Translations under genes and position numbers: made by a program
Part shown: positions 10,391 to 20,639 of the stretch, in pieces
Layout of the letters: each line of letters begins with the position of its first letter
How positions within the stretch are numbered: the stretch's first letter is position 1
The notes under the pieces: generated by a model
The model's input: only the letters and a program-made list of their open reading frames with translations
The model's database searches: none
What the model was told of the DNA's origin: nothing
Assembly: GCF_963678635.1 (NCBI RefSeq)
Contig: NC_087063.1
Span: forward strand, 75,043,617-75,107,616
Origin: Symsagittifera roscoffensis
Lineage: Eukaryota > Xenacoelomorpha > Acoela > Convolutidae
Direction: 5' to 3'
DNA: 64,000 nucleotides

Positions 10391-13228
10391 CTAAAACAAT
10401 GTCCACTTGTTTCTGCACGTGATACAATCACAGAATAATTGCCACGTGCACGTTGTCATTTCTGAAAATCTCTCGTTTACAAATTTCCACATCGTGTTTA
10501 AAATTCTCGTCTTGAGGCCGATTCGTTTATCAAAATGAATATATGGTTCTAATCGATTTACAATCCTACTGGTTCTGAAAACAAACTCGTTTCTCGCTTT
10601 TTCCGTTCTCACTTTTCGCATCTCAAAAATTTCTGTATTTCTAGCCCGTGTGGTTCGCCTGTTTAACACTATTTCATTTCGTTCATTAGAATCAAGACTG
10701 GCAAGAAGTAAGATGTTATTTAGCTGGATGAACATGGGCAGGGGTAAAATGTTTAGCAAGCGTAGTTCGTTGATGTACACTCCCGTTTTATTTCCAGTGA
10801 TCCAACGGATTACTTTCTTTTGAAATCGCTCCAACTGCAATTGATCCCCCCTCGATATATGTGTACATGAGAGTCCGTATAATAACACTGGGAGTATTAG
10901 TGACTTATACAGGCCTAACTTTACAAACGTATTTATCTTTGCTGATAGGTTTCTTCTCAGGAGGTACAGTAGTTGGTTTGCCTTCTTTAATCTTGTTTCA
11001 ATGTGTACCTTCCAACTTAAATCGCCCGACACAAAAATTCCCAGATCTTTCACAACCATCGATGTTCCAAGCACTACACCAAAAAGCATAGAGTTAGCGT
11101 CTCCGCCCCTAAAACTTACTTTTGCACATTTATCTAGTGCTAATTCCATTTTGTTTTCAGTTACCCACTGCTGAATTTTGTCCAGATCTTCTTGAATTTC
11201 AATTGATGTTTTTTTGATGGAAAGTAGTTTAAGATCATCCGCAAAAATATATGGTTCAGAGAATTTGAGTACTTCAGGTAGGTCGTTAATAAAAATGCAA
11301 AAGAGCAGTGGTCCTAAAAGTGATCCTTGGGGAACACCACTAGTGACTTCTAAAACTTTTGAGCTGATATTGTCTACTCGTACAAACTGTTTCCTGTTTT
11401 TCAAATAGTCATAGAGTACCTCTAACATGCAGCCTCCTATTCCTATAAGTGCAACTTTCTTAAGTAGATCAAAATGCGGAACTTTATCAAAGGCTTTTGC
11501 AAAGTCAGTGTAGAATGCTACAATTTCTGCGTTTGAGTCATTGTCAAGCGCTTCATATATTTCTTTCAGGAAAGAGAGCATGTTTGTCAAAACTGATCTA
11601 CCTTTAGTAAAACCGTGTTGATGTTTCGTCAAATACCAGGCAAAGTAAGGGTACAGGTCTTTGTATATACATTTTTCAAGGACTTTGCTGTCAATATTTT
11701 ATAGCGATACTGGTCGATAGTTGTTCACCATTTTTCGGTCACCTTTTTTGTGAACAGGAGTAACTGCAGCTGTTTTCCATGAATCAGGTATTTTTCGTAG
11801 GCGTTTTACGTTTCTCAAAAGTTTGTTCATCGGTTTGCATATATTGCGGTTCGTTTTCTGAAAAAAGCTGGGTGGCAACCCATTTGGGCCGCGTGACTTT
11901 GTTACGTCCAGAGTTGATAAAATCTCACTTACTGTCTTTTTCGATATATCAAAATTCGTTAACAAGGGATTTTCAAATTGAATATCTCTAATACTAAAAC
12001 TTTCTTTAGGATTAAAAACTGAATGAAAGAAGTCGTTTAGCATGTTGACTTGTTCGTTTGGATTTGTGCTTTCAACTTCATCTTTTATGAGTAACTTAGG
12101 AAGACTTGTATGTTTATTCAAGTTCTTTAGGTGTTTAAAAATTACATTAGTGTTACGTGTTCTAAACAATTCCTCTTGGTAGTTTTTCCTGTCCAATTCC
12201 GATGATTCAGTTACTAAATTTTCAAACAGTTTAACTTGTTGTCTTCTGTAGTTGGTCGGTTTGAGTATACATGATTGCCGTTTTGTTTGTAACTTTTTGA
12301 TCAAATTTGAAGTGCTACTTGTTATCCAAGGTGGAAGTGATTTCCTATGTCTTGTTCTGAGAGGCACAAAACTCTTAATGATTTCATCCAAATATTGGGT
12401 GTACTCCTCATGCATTTTGTTAATGTTTGTGTGGCATACTGGTTCAAATGGGTTCTCGTTTATAAAATTGTTTATTCCTTCAAAATCGGCATTTCCAAAA
12501 CTTCTAAAATTTTCCAAGTATGGTTTCGGCTCTGATACCGTGCATTCAATAGACAACATTATGGCATTGTGATCTGAGCAGTCATAAATCTTGGAAACGT
12601 TAAAATCTTGTTCGGCACTTGTATAGCAATTCCGATAAAAGGCTACGTCTAGTATGTTCTTCACACATGTTGGGAAATCTATCGCCTGCCTAAAGAGTCC
12701 ATTTTCAAAAATTTGCAGTATTTGGTTTTCTTCCTCGTCAGTACTGGTGAGGGTGTTCCAGTTTGTTTCTGGGAAATTTAAATCCCCACATAAGAGAAGC
12801 GGTTTGTTTTTAGGAATGGCTTTGATCAGTTGTTCAAATTCATGCACTTTGTATCTGTAATTACTGTTTTTTGGCGGATTGTAGAATGAGCCAATTATCA
12901 TTTCAGTTTGATGAAGTTTTATACTACATAGCACACATGAATCAGGAATGTCATGTTTGGTGGATAAGTCCTCGGTAATTAGACTATTCTTGACAGCTAT
13001 TAGGCTGCCTCCGTGACAGTTTTTACCACTCACAATAGCTCTATCAGATCTATAGATGTTATATTCACTTAGAAAAAGCTCTGATGATTGAATATTCTCG
13101 TTAAGCCAAGTTTCGCTTAAGCATATGACATTAAAATTTCCAACTGCAATTGCATTTGCTAGCTTAGTTCTTCTCTCTATGTTGATTAGGCTTCTAGTAT
13201 TTAGTTGCAGAATGTTGAGGAATCCTAG
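10391..13228 (-). pseudogene. LINE ORF2: AP-like endonuclease plus reverse transcriptase, one internal stop
   Basis: The frame is open from directly after the ORF1 stop (13228) to 11702, has one TAA at 11699-11701, then runs on in the same frame to 10391. The endonuclease is recognised by ICLSETWLN, GGSLIAVKN, GDLNFPETNW and SDHNAIML; the last two hold catalytic Asp, Asn and His positions of the exonuclease-endonuclease-phosphatase fold. RT follows with NNYRPVSL (interrupted just after by the TAA), HGFTKGRS, FYTDFAKAFD, GVPQGSLLGP and the catalytic FADD, then the thumb. About 945 codons is usual for CR1/Jockey-type ORF2. The TAA lies between RT motifs 1 and 2 and abolishes RT unless suppressed. 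There is no ATG near the N-terminus before 13033. Confidence 0.88.
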
Positions 13229-13231
13229 TCA
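13229..13231 (-). promoter_or_regulatory. Leaky stop context UGA-CUA-G between ORF1 and ORF2
   Basis: The minus strand reads CAT TGA CTA GGA. ORF1 (start 13801) and the endonuclease (first ATG 13033) are 768 bases apart, exactly 256 codons, with no other stop between. UGA followed by CUA is the established readthrough motif of several viral and animal genes. Assignment as a programmed site is inference. Confidence 0.55.
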
Positions 13232-13833
13232 ATGCTGGGGTTCCTGAACTTCAGTGTCAATAGTTACTTTCACACCATCATTGAACAATTCTAGATTCCT
13301 TATTTTCAGCTTTTCGCGAGGAACGCCTTCATCTAGTAGTTGTCTTCGTTTCTTAAGGATTTCGTTCTCTTTAATTGCACTCTCTTTGGTCAATGCTGGT
13401 AGCAGGTAGACCTCTTTTTCGACCAATTGTTCTCGCTTTTCTCGGCTTTTTGCTAGTACGAGTCGTGCTTCATGTTCGCTAGGTACAGTTACCAGCAGTG
13501 TTCTTGGCTTCATTCGATTACGATCAAATTTTCCCAGTCGTTTTAGTTCTATTATTTTCGGCTTCACTCCAATTATGTCTAGTATTTCGTTTACTTCGTC
13601 ATTTGTTGGGACAAGGTTTTCTCCTTTTGTTTTCTCAGGGTCCTCTTTGACCCCTTGTATCCTAAAACTTTGATTTATGTTGTGATCAGAGTTAGATCTG
13701 GCAGCATGTTGAGTGGTTTGAGCTTGATTTATCCGGGTGGTGGTTTCAGCAGCTACAACGGCACTATAAGTTTTTTCCACTTTATCGCATGTCGTTTTCA
13801 TTGCATTTCCAATTTTTTGATCTACTAAATCTA
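13229..13833 (-). CDS. LINE ORF1 (RNA-binding, RRM-like), N-terminally truncated
   Basis: It encodes at least 200 residues; the first ATG is at 13801 but the frame is open back to the insertion edge. The conserved part contains RIQGVKE, an IIELKRLGK block, KPRTLLVTV and a charged segment rich in Lys and Arg (ENEILKKRRQLLDEGV), as in ORF1 proteins of CR1/L2-type LINEs that coat the template RNA. The stop is TGA at 13229-13231 followed by CTAG, in the same frame as ORF2. Readthrough would give an ORF1-ORF2 fusion. Confidence 0.75.
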
Positions 13834-13844
13834 GGAACTTCTAC

Positions 13845-14210
13845 TAAGTCTAGGAACTTCTCCAGGGAAAGGGGGGGGGTGCGTATTTTCAAAAAATTTT
13901 GTCGACCTTTTTTCAGGTCGAGAACATTGATTTTCTGAGCTCTCCTAAGTCACTTTAAAGACCCCATTTTGACCAAATTTTCTGTGCCGCAGGCAAAATT
14001 TTGAAAAAAGGCGTTTTTAGGCAATTTTTGGAAAATTTTGACCCAATAAAAACCAAGTGTGACAGAGGCGTCCCAAATCACGCTAATTACAAGCAAGTAT
14101 AGCAATTGAGAAAAGCAATTGACGCCGGTCCATCGTTTTCAAGTTATTTTTTCTCAAACTTAATTAACCTAGCCTAATTTGCGCTAACTTAGGAGGCGAT
14201 ACATTAACTG
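13845..14210. mobile_element. H-family MITE remainder (copy 2) and unit end
   Basis: Matches 6942-7297 almost exactly, including the G-run, the AAAATTTTGTCGACC block and the GCGCTAACTTAGG text before the next unit. The LINE separates it from its CAGGGGCGAA terminus at 10317-10326. No genes. Confidence 0.6.
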
Positions 14211-14520
14211 AATAGGAATGCGACAGAACACATTTCTGAGAAATACAAAATCAATCTAGTTGAGCATAAATGAAATGTGTTTTTACAGGGGGGGATTCTT
14301 TACAAGGTACCATAGGGGGGGGGGATTATTAAGGGGCGGGGGGGGGGGAGATTGTTAAATAGATCAAACTGGTCGATTTTTCGACCAATCAGAATGCAGC
14401 AAAATTAGAATTCACAATAGAGAGCTCAGTGCTATTTTACTGAATTTATTTATAGGGGTGTGGAGATTCTTAAGTAGGTACCATAGAGGGGGGGGGGGGG
14501 AGATTGTTAAGTAGATCCTT
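14211..14520. repeat. Large tandem duplication, copy 3 (cut by gap)
   Basis: Starts with the same AATAGGAATGCGACAG text and reaches the left arm of a foldback F element (from 14448) before the N run. The array therefore has at least three members, and the gap probably hides a collapsed copy. Confidence 0.75.
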
Positions 14521-14720
14521 NNNNNNNNNNNNNNNNNNNNNNNNNNNNNNNNNNNNNNNNNNNNNNNNNNNNNNNNNNNNNNNNNNNNNNNNNNNNNNNN
14601 NNNNNNNNNNNNNNNNNNNNNNNNNNNNNNNNNNNNNNNNNNNNNNNNNNNNNNNNNNNNNNNNNNNNNNNNNNNNNNNNNNNNNNNNNNNNNNNNNNNN
14701 NNNNNNNNNNNNNNNNNNNN
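14521..14720. other. Assembly gap (200 N)
   Basis: Two hundred unspecified bases, directly after the F element G-run AGGGGGGGGGGG and TAAGTAGATCCTT. The length is probably a placeholder. Apparent ORFs across it are meaningless. Confidence 0.99.
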
Positions 14721-14785
14721 AAAAATTGAATATAGGAACTTAGTCCTCACTGTTTGCATGAAGCGTTCAAGAAGACCAGTAAGTG

Positions 14786-15111
14786 CAGGGCGGATTTAGG
14801 GGGGACGCCATCCTCCTCAGGAATTCGACCCCCTGCCAACCCAAAGGGTCCCCCTTTGGTACTTTTTAAGAAATCCATTATTGGCCGACCGACCCTGAAT
14901 TTTTTCTAAAGGCGACTTTGGCGCCAATATACACTAACTTTGAGCGGGAGCGCGCGCCAAAAAAAAAACGCAGAAAATTTGGCCAAAACAGCGTCTTTTT
15001 ACTGCTTTAGGAGAGCTCGGAAAATCAATTTAGTCGACCTAAAAAAAGGTAGTCAAATTTTTTGAAAATACGCCCCCCCCCCCCTTCGGGAAAGTCCTAG
15101 ATCCGCCCCTG
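14786..15111. mobile_element. Complete hAT-like MITE (family H)
   Basis: Terminal inverted repeats CAGGGCGGATTTAGG and CCTAGATCCGCCCCTG. A perfect 8-bp target duplication AGTAAGTG lies at 14778-14785 and 15112-15119. Length 326 bp, no ORF. The CAGGGGCGGATC-type terminus and 8-bp duplication are diagnostic of the hAT superfamily. Confidence 0.9.
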
Positions 15112-15119
15112 AGTAAGTG

Positions 15120-16101
15120 TATAAAATTTCGCAAAAATTGATCAAATCCAAAATTCGAACCAATTTTTTTTACTAATCTCTCTTGAATTGCAATATTTTG
15201 ATCTGTCTTGATGAACGCACGCAATATCTACAGATTTTGGTAATCAAGTTTTTATCCGACCTGAGTTTGTGATCAGTAAAAAAGGTTTTTCTAGAAAATG
15301 TTTATTCTCGACACTTTTTCTTTTTGTCTCGACGCTGTTGTTAATGGATCAGTAGAGCTTAGTCTATTTGCAAATTTTTCCTCTTATCAAGCACTGTAGC
15401 AATTTTCGTACGTGTTTAAGTGCGGCCACCAGAAGAAACCGGCGACATCCAAAATATCCTTTCGTCCCGTGTGTTCGTGGGAGACGTGCGATCACCACCT
15501 TTTCCTGTAAACTTGGCATTGTTGAAACTCATCTAAAGACCATGCACCCCTCCATACGCACTTAACTTCATAATTTTATCATCCATTCTTGCCATGATTC
15601 CCGCCATTGATTCCAAGTGGAGTACCTCAATGAAGTTCGATTAGAAAATACTTAAATTCGAGACTAAAATTAATCTTGTAAATAGGTTTGCTAGACTTTA
15701 GAATAGAATACATAATAATGCCATAACGAATATCAAAATGGAAATTCAATTTAAGTCTTTCATAACTAGATAAAGAGTGATTGCGTTTTTAGCACTAAAA
15801 TGAACACAAGGTTGACCGGTCGTCAACGACCTTGAGAACCGTGATATGAAATCCAAATCTAAAGGTTAATACGCAACAGAATAAGAGTGCGTATAAGATG
15901 AAGCACCTCATTTCGCCCACTAGAAAAAAGTTGGACATCAGTAAAAAAAAATGACAAATATGATTCAGACAAAAAATTTTGAAAAAAATTAAAGCTTTTT
16001 ACTTCTTAAGACGTTTCTGATAATGCAAAACTACGTTAAGTCGGCTGAGCGGCTAAACCTGTTGGAATTTTTAGAATGAGGGTGTGGCTCCGTTTGGTTG
16101 G
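15120..16101. other. Spacer, no gene recognised
   Basis: A small plus ORF at 15368-15565 is Arg- and Cys-containing but matches nothing I know. An imperfect palindrome lies near 15810-15836 (AAGGTTGAC...GTCAACGACCTT). Nothing else is supported. Confidence 0.4.
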
Positions 16102-16732
16102 TATTACGCTAGCAAAAACTATTCACGTCGGACAAAACGCTTGCTAGGAATAAAGGGTCCTTTCTACTTTCTATCTTAGAAAGTAAATCTAAAATTCGCT
16201 GAGAAATATTTTATTAAAAAAAAGGTTAGTATGAATTTACAGCAAGTTGCCTTTTGACTCAATATTTATTTTTACGGTGAGATTGGAGATATTTTTCTCT
16301 GAGATTGAATATTATTTTAGAGAAGGGTTGGGGTGGTTGAGGAGAGTGGTGGTGGTGGTAGAAGAGAAGTTGTTGGAATGAATTCCCGTAGTTTTGAGCT
16401 TCTATTTATACTCAATTGGGGAAATCACGCCACTTTTCGTATCAAATGAGAAGTTTCTTTTAACTTCGTATTCTTTATTCGTACATTCGTATTTTACGAG
16501 AAGAAGGTTTCGTATGCTCGTACTTTACGAGAGGAATCGTTATTATTCGTATTGAATGAGAATAGTCGTTTCAATTCTCAATGCTTAAAACGTTATACGA
16601 ATTATTCCAATAGCATTTCCCTTCCTTTTGCAAGGGAATAAAAGCATATTTCTTTTGGTGGTGGCGGCGGCGTCACATTTTGTGAACGCAATAAAATAAT
16701 TCATGTTTCTGTTTCTATTTGAAATCAGAACA
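16102..16732 (-). repeat. Element A 3' LTR
   Basis: On the minus strand it starts TGTTCTGATTTC and ends GCTAGCGTAATA. It contains AT-rich promoter-like text and hairpins such as TTCCCTTCC...AAGGGAA near 16617-16638. It matches 29212-29841 with roughly a dozen differences. It is preceded on the minus strand by the purine-rich tract at 16733-16757. Confidence 0.93.
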
Positions 16733-16757
16733 TATCCATCCTCCTATTTGGAGAGGA
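16733..16757 (-). other. Element A polypurine tract
   Basis: Read on the minus strand the tract is rich in A and G (AGGAGGATGGATA) and ends exactly where the 3' LTR begins with TG, as required for plus-strand primer formation. Confidence 0.7.
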
Positions 16758-16804
16758 AAAAAACTAAAACTTTCATTTTTATTACTTCCACTTGAATAGT
16801 GGGG

Positions 16805-16965
16805 TAATTGTTGATCGATCGAAGCTTTTTCTTTCAATCTCATAAAGTTTTGTTGGTATTACGGGTAGCAGATGTTTTTGAACAAAAGCTTTTTCTTTCA
16901 ATCTCATAAAGTTGGTTAGTAGTTTATTGGTATTACAGGTAGCAGATGTTTTTAATCAACTGATA
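16805..16965. repeat. Tandem repeat in element A 3' untranslated region
   Basis: Two units share AAGCTTTTTCTTTCAATCTC and then TTGGTATTAC(G/A)GGTAGCAGATG. The TTGGTATTACG text also resembles the LTR edge at 16097-16107. Non-coding. Confidence 0.55.
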
Positions 16966-17323
16966 CTTTGAGTCAGGCTTGAATAAATATAAATACATCA
17001 GTTACATTTATAAATCAAAATAGAGTTTACACAACCAAGGGATTTAACTATAAAATTAAATACATCAAAATTATCTGTTTCTCAAAAGTTTGAAGGTTAG
17101 TTTTATTCCTTAAACATTCTTTTTCCGAAGTCTCCTTTTCTTCCTGAAGTATGTGAAGTCTGTCCAAACGCGTAATAAGGGGAGGACTGGTTCATACAAA
17201 GGGAGTATTTTTTTGTGTTTTTTGTTTTTTATAAAAGTCAAAATTGTTAAAAGGAAATTTATAGCTATACTACATAGCTATATAAAGCGAAAGAATAAAT
17301 GTTTAAATAAAAGGATAAATTTC

Positions 17324-18103
17324 TTACAGTTTTCCTTCCAACCGGGCTATAAGTTGTTGATTTTTTGTTTTTAAATTGTGGATATGCTTTTTCAGCTCCC
17401 GGATTTGGTGTGTTTCATGTATATGACTGCGCTGAATTTGCTCAGTATAGTCATCTAACTGGGGGGTTTGTAATTTTGCTGTCAGATATTTTGCTGGGAC
17501 ATAGATTTTTTGATATTCAAGAAGGGAATTATTTATGGAATACATTTTTTTTATAGGGTGATAGGCTTCTAATTTAAAACGATTGATTAATGGATTCAAA
17601 GCATATTTGAGATCCATATCGAAGCCAGGATTGCTTTTAGAATTAATGTATCGTTCCCTTTCTAACTGAATATGTAATTTAGTGTTTAATTCAGTGGAGT
17701 GCAAGGGCTGTCGCCTAATGGTCATTGGACAATGAGAAGTTGATACCGGCGTATTTGCCGTTAGTATCTTATATGGTCTTACAATCTGGGTCCGTTTTTT
17801 AATTTTAGAATTCGAGGGAACCAGGGGTATTTTAAAATCAGGGGGTGAAATTTTTAGGGGTGGTGGCTGTGATGCTGTAGTTATCGGGACAGCTGAACTG
17901 GTTTGAAGTAGTGGCTCAACGAAGGATCGTGTTGAGGTCGGCTTTGCAGTGGGTGTTGTAGTAGTAGAAGCAGTTGGTTGTTGAGTGAGTGCTGAAATCT
18001 GCGAGTCCAGTGGATCGGTTGGTGGCAGAAGTGAGAGGAGATCCTCGAAATCTCTCAAGTCGTCATCAAGTGTTGCGTCCATAGTTGGATCAATTGGTAT
18101 ATC
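17324..18103 (-). CDS. Element A accessory ORF (main exon), acidic N-terminus and C-terminal coiled coil
   Basis: 259 codons from the acceptor at 18103; the first ATG is at 18082. The start is acidic and leucine-rich (MDATLDDDLRDFEDLLSLLP), like acidic activation domains. Next comes a Thr/Pro/Ser-rich linker, then a basic, Lys/Arg-rich centre (SKIKKRTQIVRPYK), and a C-terminal heptad-like coiled coil of about 40 residues (IRELKKHIHNLKTKNQQLI). A splice acceptor TTCTACTGTTCTAG sits directly upstream at 18104, and the frame joins in phase 0 to a donor at 20407 inside env. Position and architecture recall the spliced transactivators of complex retroviruses (foamy virus Tas, lentiviral Tat). That comparison concerns layout only, as I see no sequence homology. 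Confidence 0.6.
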   Translation of the reverse strand, partial: DIPIDPTMDATLDDDLRDFEDLLSLLPPTDPLDSQISALTQQPTASTTTTPTAKPTSTRSFVEPLLQTSSAVPITTASQPPPLKISPPDFKIPLVPSNSKIKKRTQIVRPYKILTANTPVSTSHCPMTIRRQPLHSTELNTKLHIQLERERYINSKSNPGFDMDLKYALNPLINRFKLEAYHPIKKMYSINNSLLEYQKIYVPAKYLTAKLQTPQLDDYTEQIQRSHIHETHQIRELKKHIHNLKTKNQQLIARLEGKL

Positions 18104-19016
18104 CTAGAACAGTAGAATTTTTCTTATTAGACTGGGTTTGTTGGGTGATCCAAGTTTTGAGTTCTTCTCTCAAAACTTGTTAATTGGATTTGAGGTTACA
18201 TGCGATCCTGGTTTATTTTATCAATTTCCTCTAAAAGAGGGGCTTGTATTTTCTGATCACAATCTTGTTCTATTTTTTTCAGTTTGCTCATCTTGAGTGA
18301 AAATTGAGGTCACTATGGAAGTGAAAAGTATATTATATGAAGCGGCAAGCACTACTTTGCCAAAGTGTAGTGAGCGGCCGGTGATTTTGTGAATATGCAT
18401 AGCCTTTATTATGAATACTAGGCAATCTAGTATGAATTTCACAAATAGAAAAGAGGCGAAGACTATTCCGCATTTTTCTAAATAGTATTGTACTTTTCCG
18501 AATATACGGGTGTATTCGTTTTTCCAAAAGTTTGGAGAGATGAGATAGTCCAAATAGATTGTTTGGGAAGAGCCTAGTGGGCTGTATGAGTCCTTGAAAA
18601 GAATTTTTTTAGCATTTAGAAAGGACCTGGATACTTTTTGCAATATTCCTTTCATCTCTGAATTATCGGAAATCATATTCCAGAATTTTTGCATTTGAGC
18701 ATAAGTGTAGATTGAAGCGCCTTGGCTAGAGGCTAAAGAATGCTTAATCTTTTGAATTATCTCTTATGGTTCAAAGAGATATGGTCCTGTAACCCTTGTA
18801 ATTTGAGGGGTTAATTCAATCCAGGACTTATCATCATCAACATCTAGTTGAAAGAGATTTGAATGTTTGTCGGAGCAGTCTTGTAGATCTACCGACTGAA
18901 AAGTTTGTCGCGTAATTGGATCGACAAATCGAATGTTTTCCTTATACATAATGGGAATGCGATTATAGCATTCATCCATTAATTGCAAAGGTGAATAAAA
19001 TTTCGGACAATGGTAG

Positions 19017-19124
19017 AGCCAGGCAACATTGCCATTGGTCTCTAAGAACATAGAGCGGTTTTTGGTTAGAAGCCAGGCAACATTGCCATTGGTCTCTAAG
19101 AACATAGAGCGGTTTTTGGTTAGA
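19017..19124. repeat. 54-bp exact tandem duplication inside env
   Basis: AGCCAGGCAACATTGCCATT and the following 34 bases occur twice in a row (19017-19070 and 19071-19124). The unit is a multiple of three, so the frame is kept and 18 residues are duplicated. It is either a recent slippage event or an assembly artefact. Confidence 0.85.
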
Positions 19125-20407
19125 ATATAGCCAGCCAAACGTGGGCTTTCAAGTGAAAGCATTAAAGTATTTAATATTGAGGAGCGTTCTAGCTCACATT
19201 GATTTTGCAGAAGGGCTAACTCGGCCATTCTGAGCATGTAGAAGCTATAAAAAAGAATATAGTCCAATTTGGTACCTATATGAGCTTCGTAGTCAATTTG
19301 ATGACTTGAAAATTGGAGTGGCGGCGAATCATCACTTAATGTGAGAAAAGTAGAATTTGGTTGGCCGGCATTATGAATAGTTCCCGTTTCTGGGGTTGGT
19401 TTAACTTGGATTCCAGTATCCATATTGAAACCGTCAGTGTATGCAATAAAAAGTGAATCATATGAAGTTGGATACACTATTCTGGGATGACCACAAAGAG
19501 ATTGCGGTTTATTCATCACCTGTACCATAAATTTTTGAGAATCCCTTGTATGGGTAGAATGAATAGACGGGCTAGAATCGCCTTTAATTATATAGTATGA
19601 TTCTTCGTTTTGAATCATTTTAGCCGGAAATCTGTTTAAAACAGCGAAAATGCAATTGTTGGGTTCTTCCCAAGTATAAGCAAAAGCGTCTAAGGATGTT
19701 GTTTCACATCCATTTGTAGACACTGGACAGGGCAAAGGAATGTTTTGCCAATTATTGACTGTTCCATCTTTGAGGTTAACAGTCAGAGTTACATTTTGCA
19801 TGTAAGTTTCAAAAGTGTCCAATTTAATCCAAGAACGGCCATCACATTCGTTATGATGTTTGCCGTCAACTTTGCCAGCATGGGCATTAGTTACTGTTTT
19901 AACATTAAATTTGAAAGGAATATTTCCAATACTAGCATAGCCTAGGTTAAGATAGCCTCTGTCGGCGGCCGACTTACATTGATCGGCAGATAAATGGAGA
20001 TCAGTAGTGATCATATTTTGTCGAGCGTCGATACCACTCGAATCAAAAGAATCGCAGAACCAACGCATTGATTGGTGTTTGATTCGACACATTGTCGCAT
20101 TTACTTTTGTGCGATAATGTCTCTGATATAGAGTAACATAAGCATGGGTTACTTTAATATTTTCTGGTTGGACTTTGCAAGGTGCTACTTTATTTAGAGA
20201 GAACATTTTGTTAGAAGTCATTAGTTGGCAATCATAATGAGCAACCCGAAGATTATTTGCAGTATTTGCATATAATTGTTCTTTCGGATCAAAGGCTGAG
20301 GTTTGATTCGAAAGTATTATTAGAGTTAAAAGACCAACCAAATAAATTTTTTGCAAATTTATTTTTTGGTGGTGAATGATAGCAAAAGAATTTTTAAAAG
20401 TACTCAC

Positions 20408-20491
20408 TTTAAGCATTTCCTCGAGAGTGGTTAGAACAGGATCTTGGTCCATTAGTTCACCTTCCTCTAGTTCACTATTTGGATTTGTCAT
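20408..20491 (-). CDS. Candidate leader exon of the spliced accessory gene
   Basis: From Met at 20491 the env frame encodes 28 acidic residues (MTNPNSELEEGELMDQDP...) and then meets AAA|GTGAGT, a good donor whose intron would start at 20407. Joining to 18103 keeps phase 0 and continues with DIPIDPTMDATLDD, giving a product of about 287 residues. This segment lies upstream of the env signal peptide, so it is not needed for an envelope protein, which supports a separate role. Alternatively it is just an untranslated or upstream part of the env message. Confidence 0.5.
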
Positions 20492-20639
20492 TTTGTGGAT
20501 TTTTTGTGATGGGAAATCTGAGTTAGATTTCAATTTTGTTGAGGAATTCAGGAGATTTATTTTTTGGAGAGAGAGGAGGTTTTGAATGGAAGATGTGGAA
20601 TTGAGCAAGAATGAAAACAACTGTATATCAGTTAGTTTT

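Larger units (their letters stand above)
10327..13833 (-). mobile_element. CR1/Jockey-like LINE with ORF1, ORF2 and (CAA)n tail
   Basis: A minus-strand non-LTR retrotransposon of about 3.5 kb. Its 3' end is a (CAA)n tail (10327-10344) abutting CAGGGGCGAA of an H-family MITE, and its 5' end joins CTAGGAACTTCT. Duplication copy 1 supplies the empty site (6927-6945). At the 5' junction the target text CTAGGAACTTCT is present twice (13830-13862), an irregular duplication. ORF1 is truncated at its N-terminus, so the element is slightly 5'-truncated. Confidence 0.85.
7298..14210. repeat. Large tandem duplication, copy 2
   Basis: Homologous to 558-7297 and to the start of a third copy at 14211. Copy-specific insertions are an M1 MITE at 8092-8548 and a LINE at about 10327-13833. 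Exons of the small candidate gene differ from copy 1 by two substitutions over 203 bp, pointing to a recent duplication or gene conversion. Confidence 0.8.
18257..20620 (-). pseudogene. Element A envelope glycoprotein, chuvirus-like, one internal stop
   Basis: The frame runs from 20620 to 18257 with a single in-frame TAA at 18764-18766. The likely translational start is Met69 (20416-20414), which puts a hydrophobic signal sequence at about residues 91-105 ending near QTSA. The ectodomain begins with a YDC motif, followed by SLNKVAPC, regularly spaced Cys, Asn-glycosylation sites, a TYTW/AYTW-like block with a downstream Cys, and a CG...YDSLF block. These are the landmarks I associate with chuvirus glycoproteins (class III fusion fold). 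Beyond the TAA lies the membrane-proximal part with hydrophobic segments near 18470-18400 and 18370-18300. A 54-bp tandem duplication at 19017-19124 repeats 18 residues. The protein would be a virion surface fusion protein. Family assignment is by motif memory. Confidence 0.72.

Noticed and set aside
14412-14759. ORFs spanning the N gap
   Set aside because: Mostly unknown residues; the ends are foldback-element G-runs.
15368-15565. Possible zinc-finger remnant
   Set aside because: Cys and His spacing does not fit a C2H2 or BED finger and nothing similar adjoins it.
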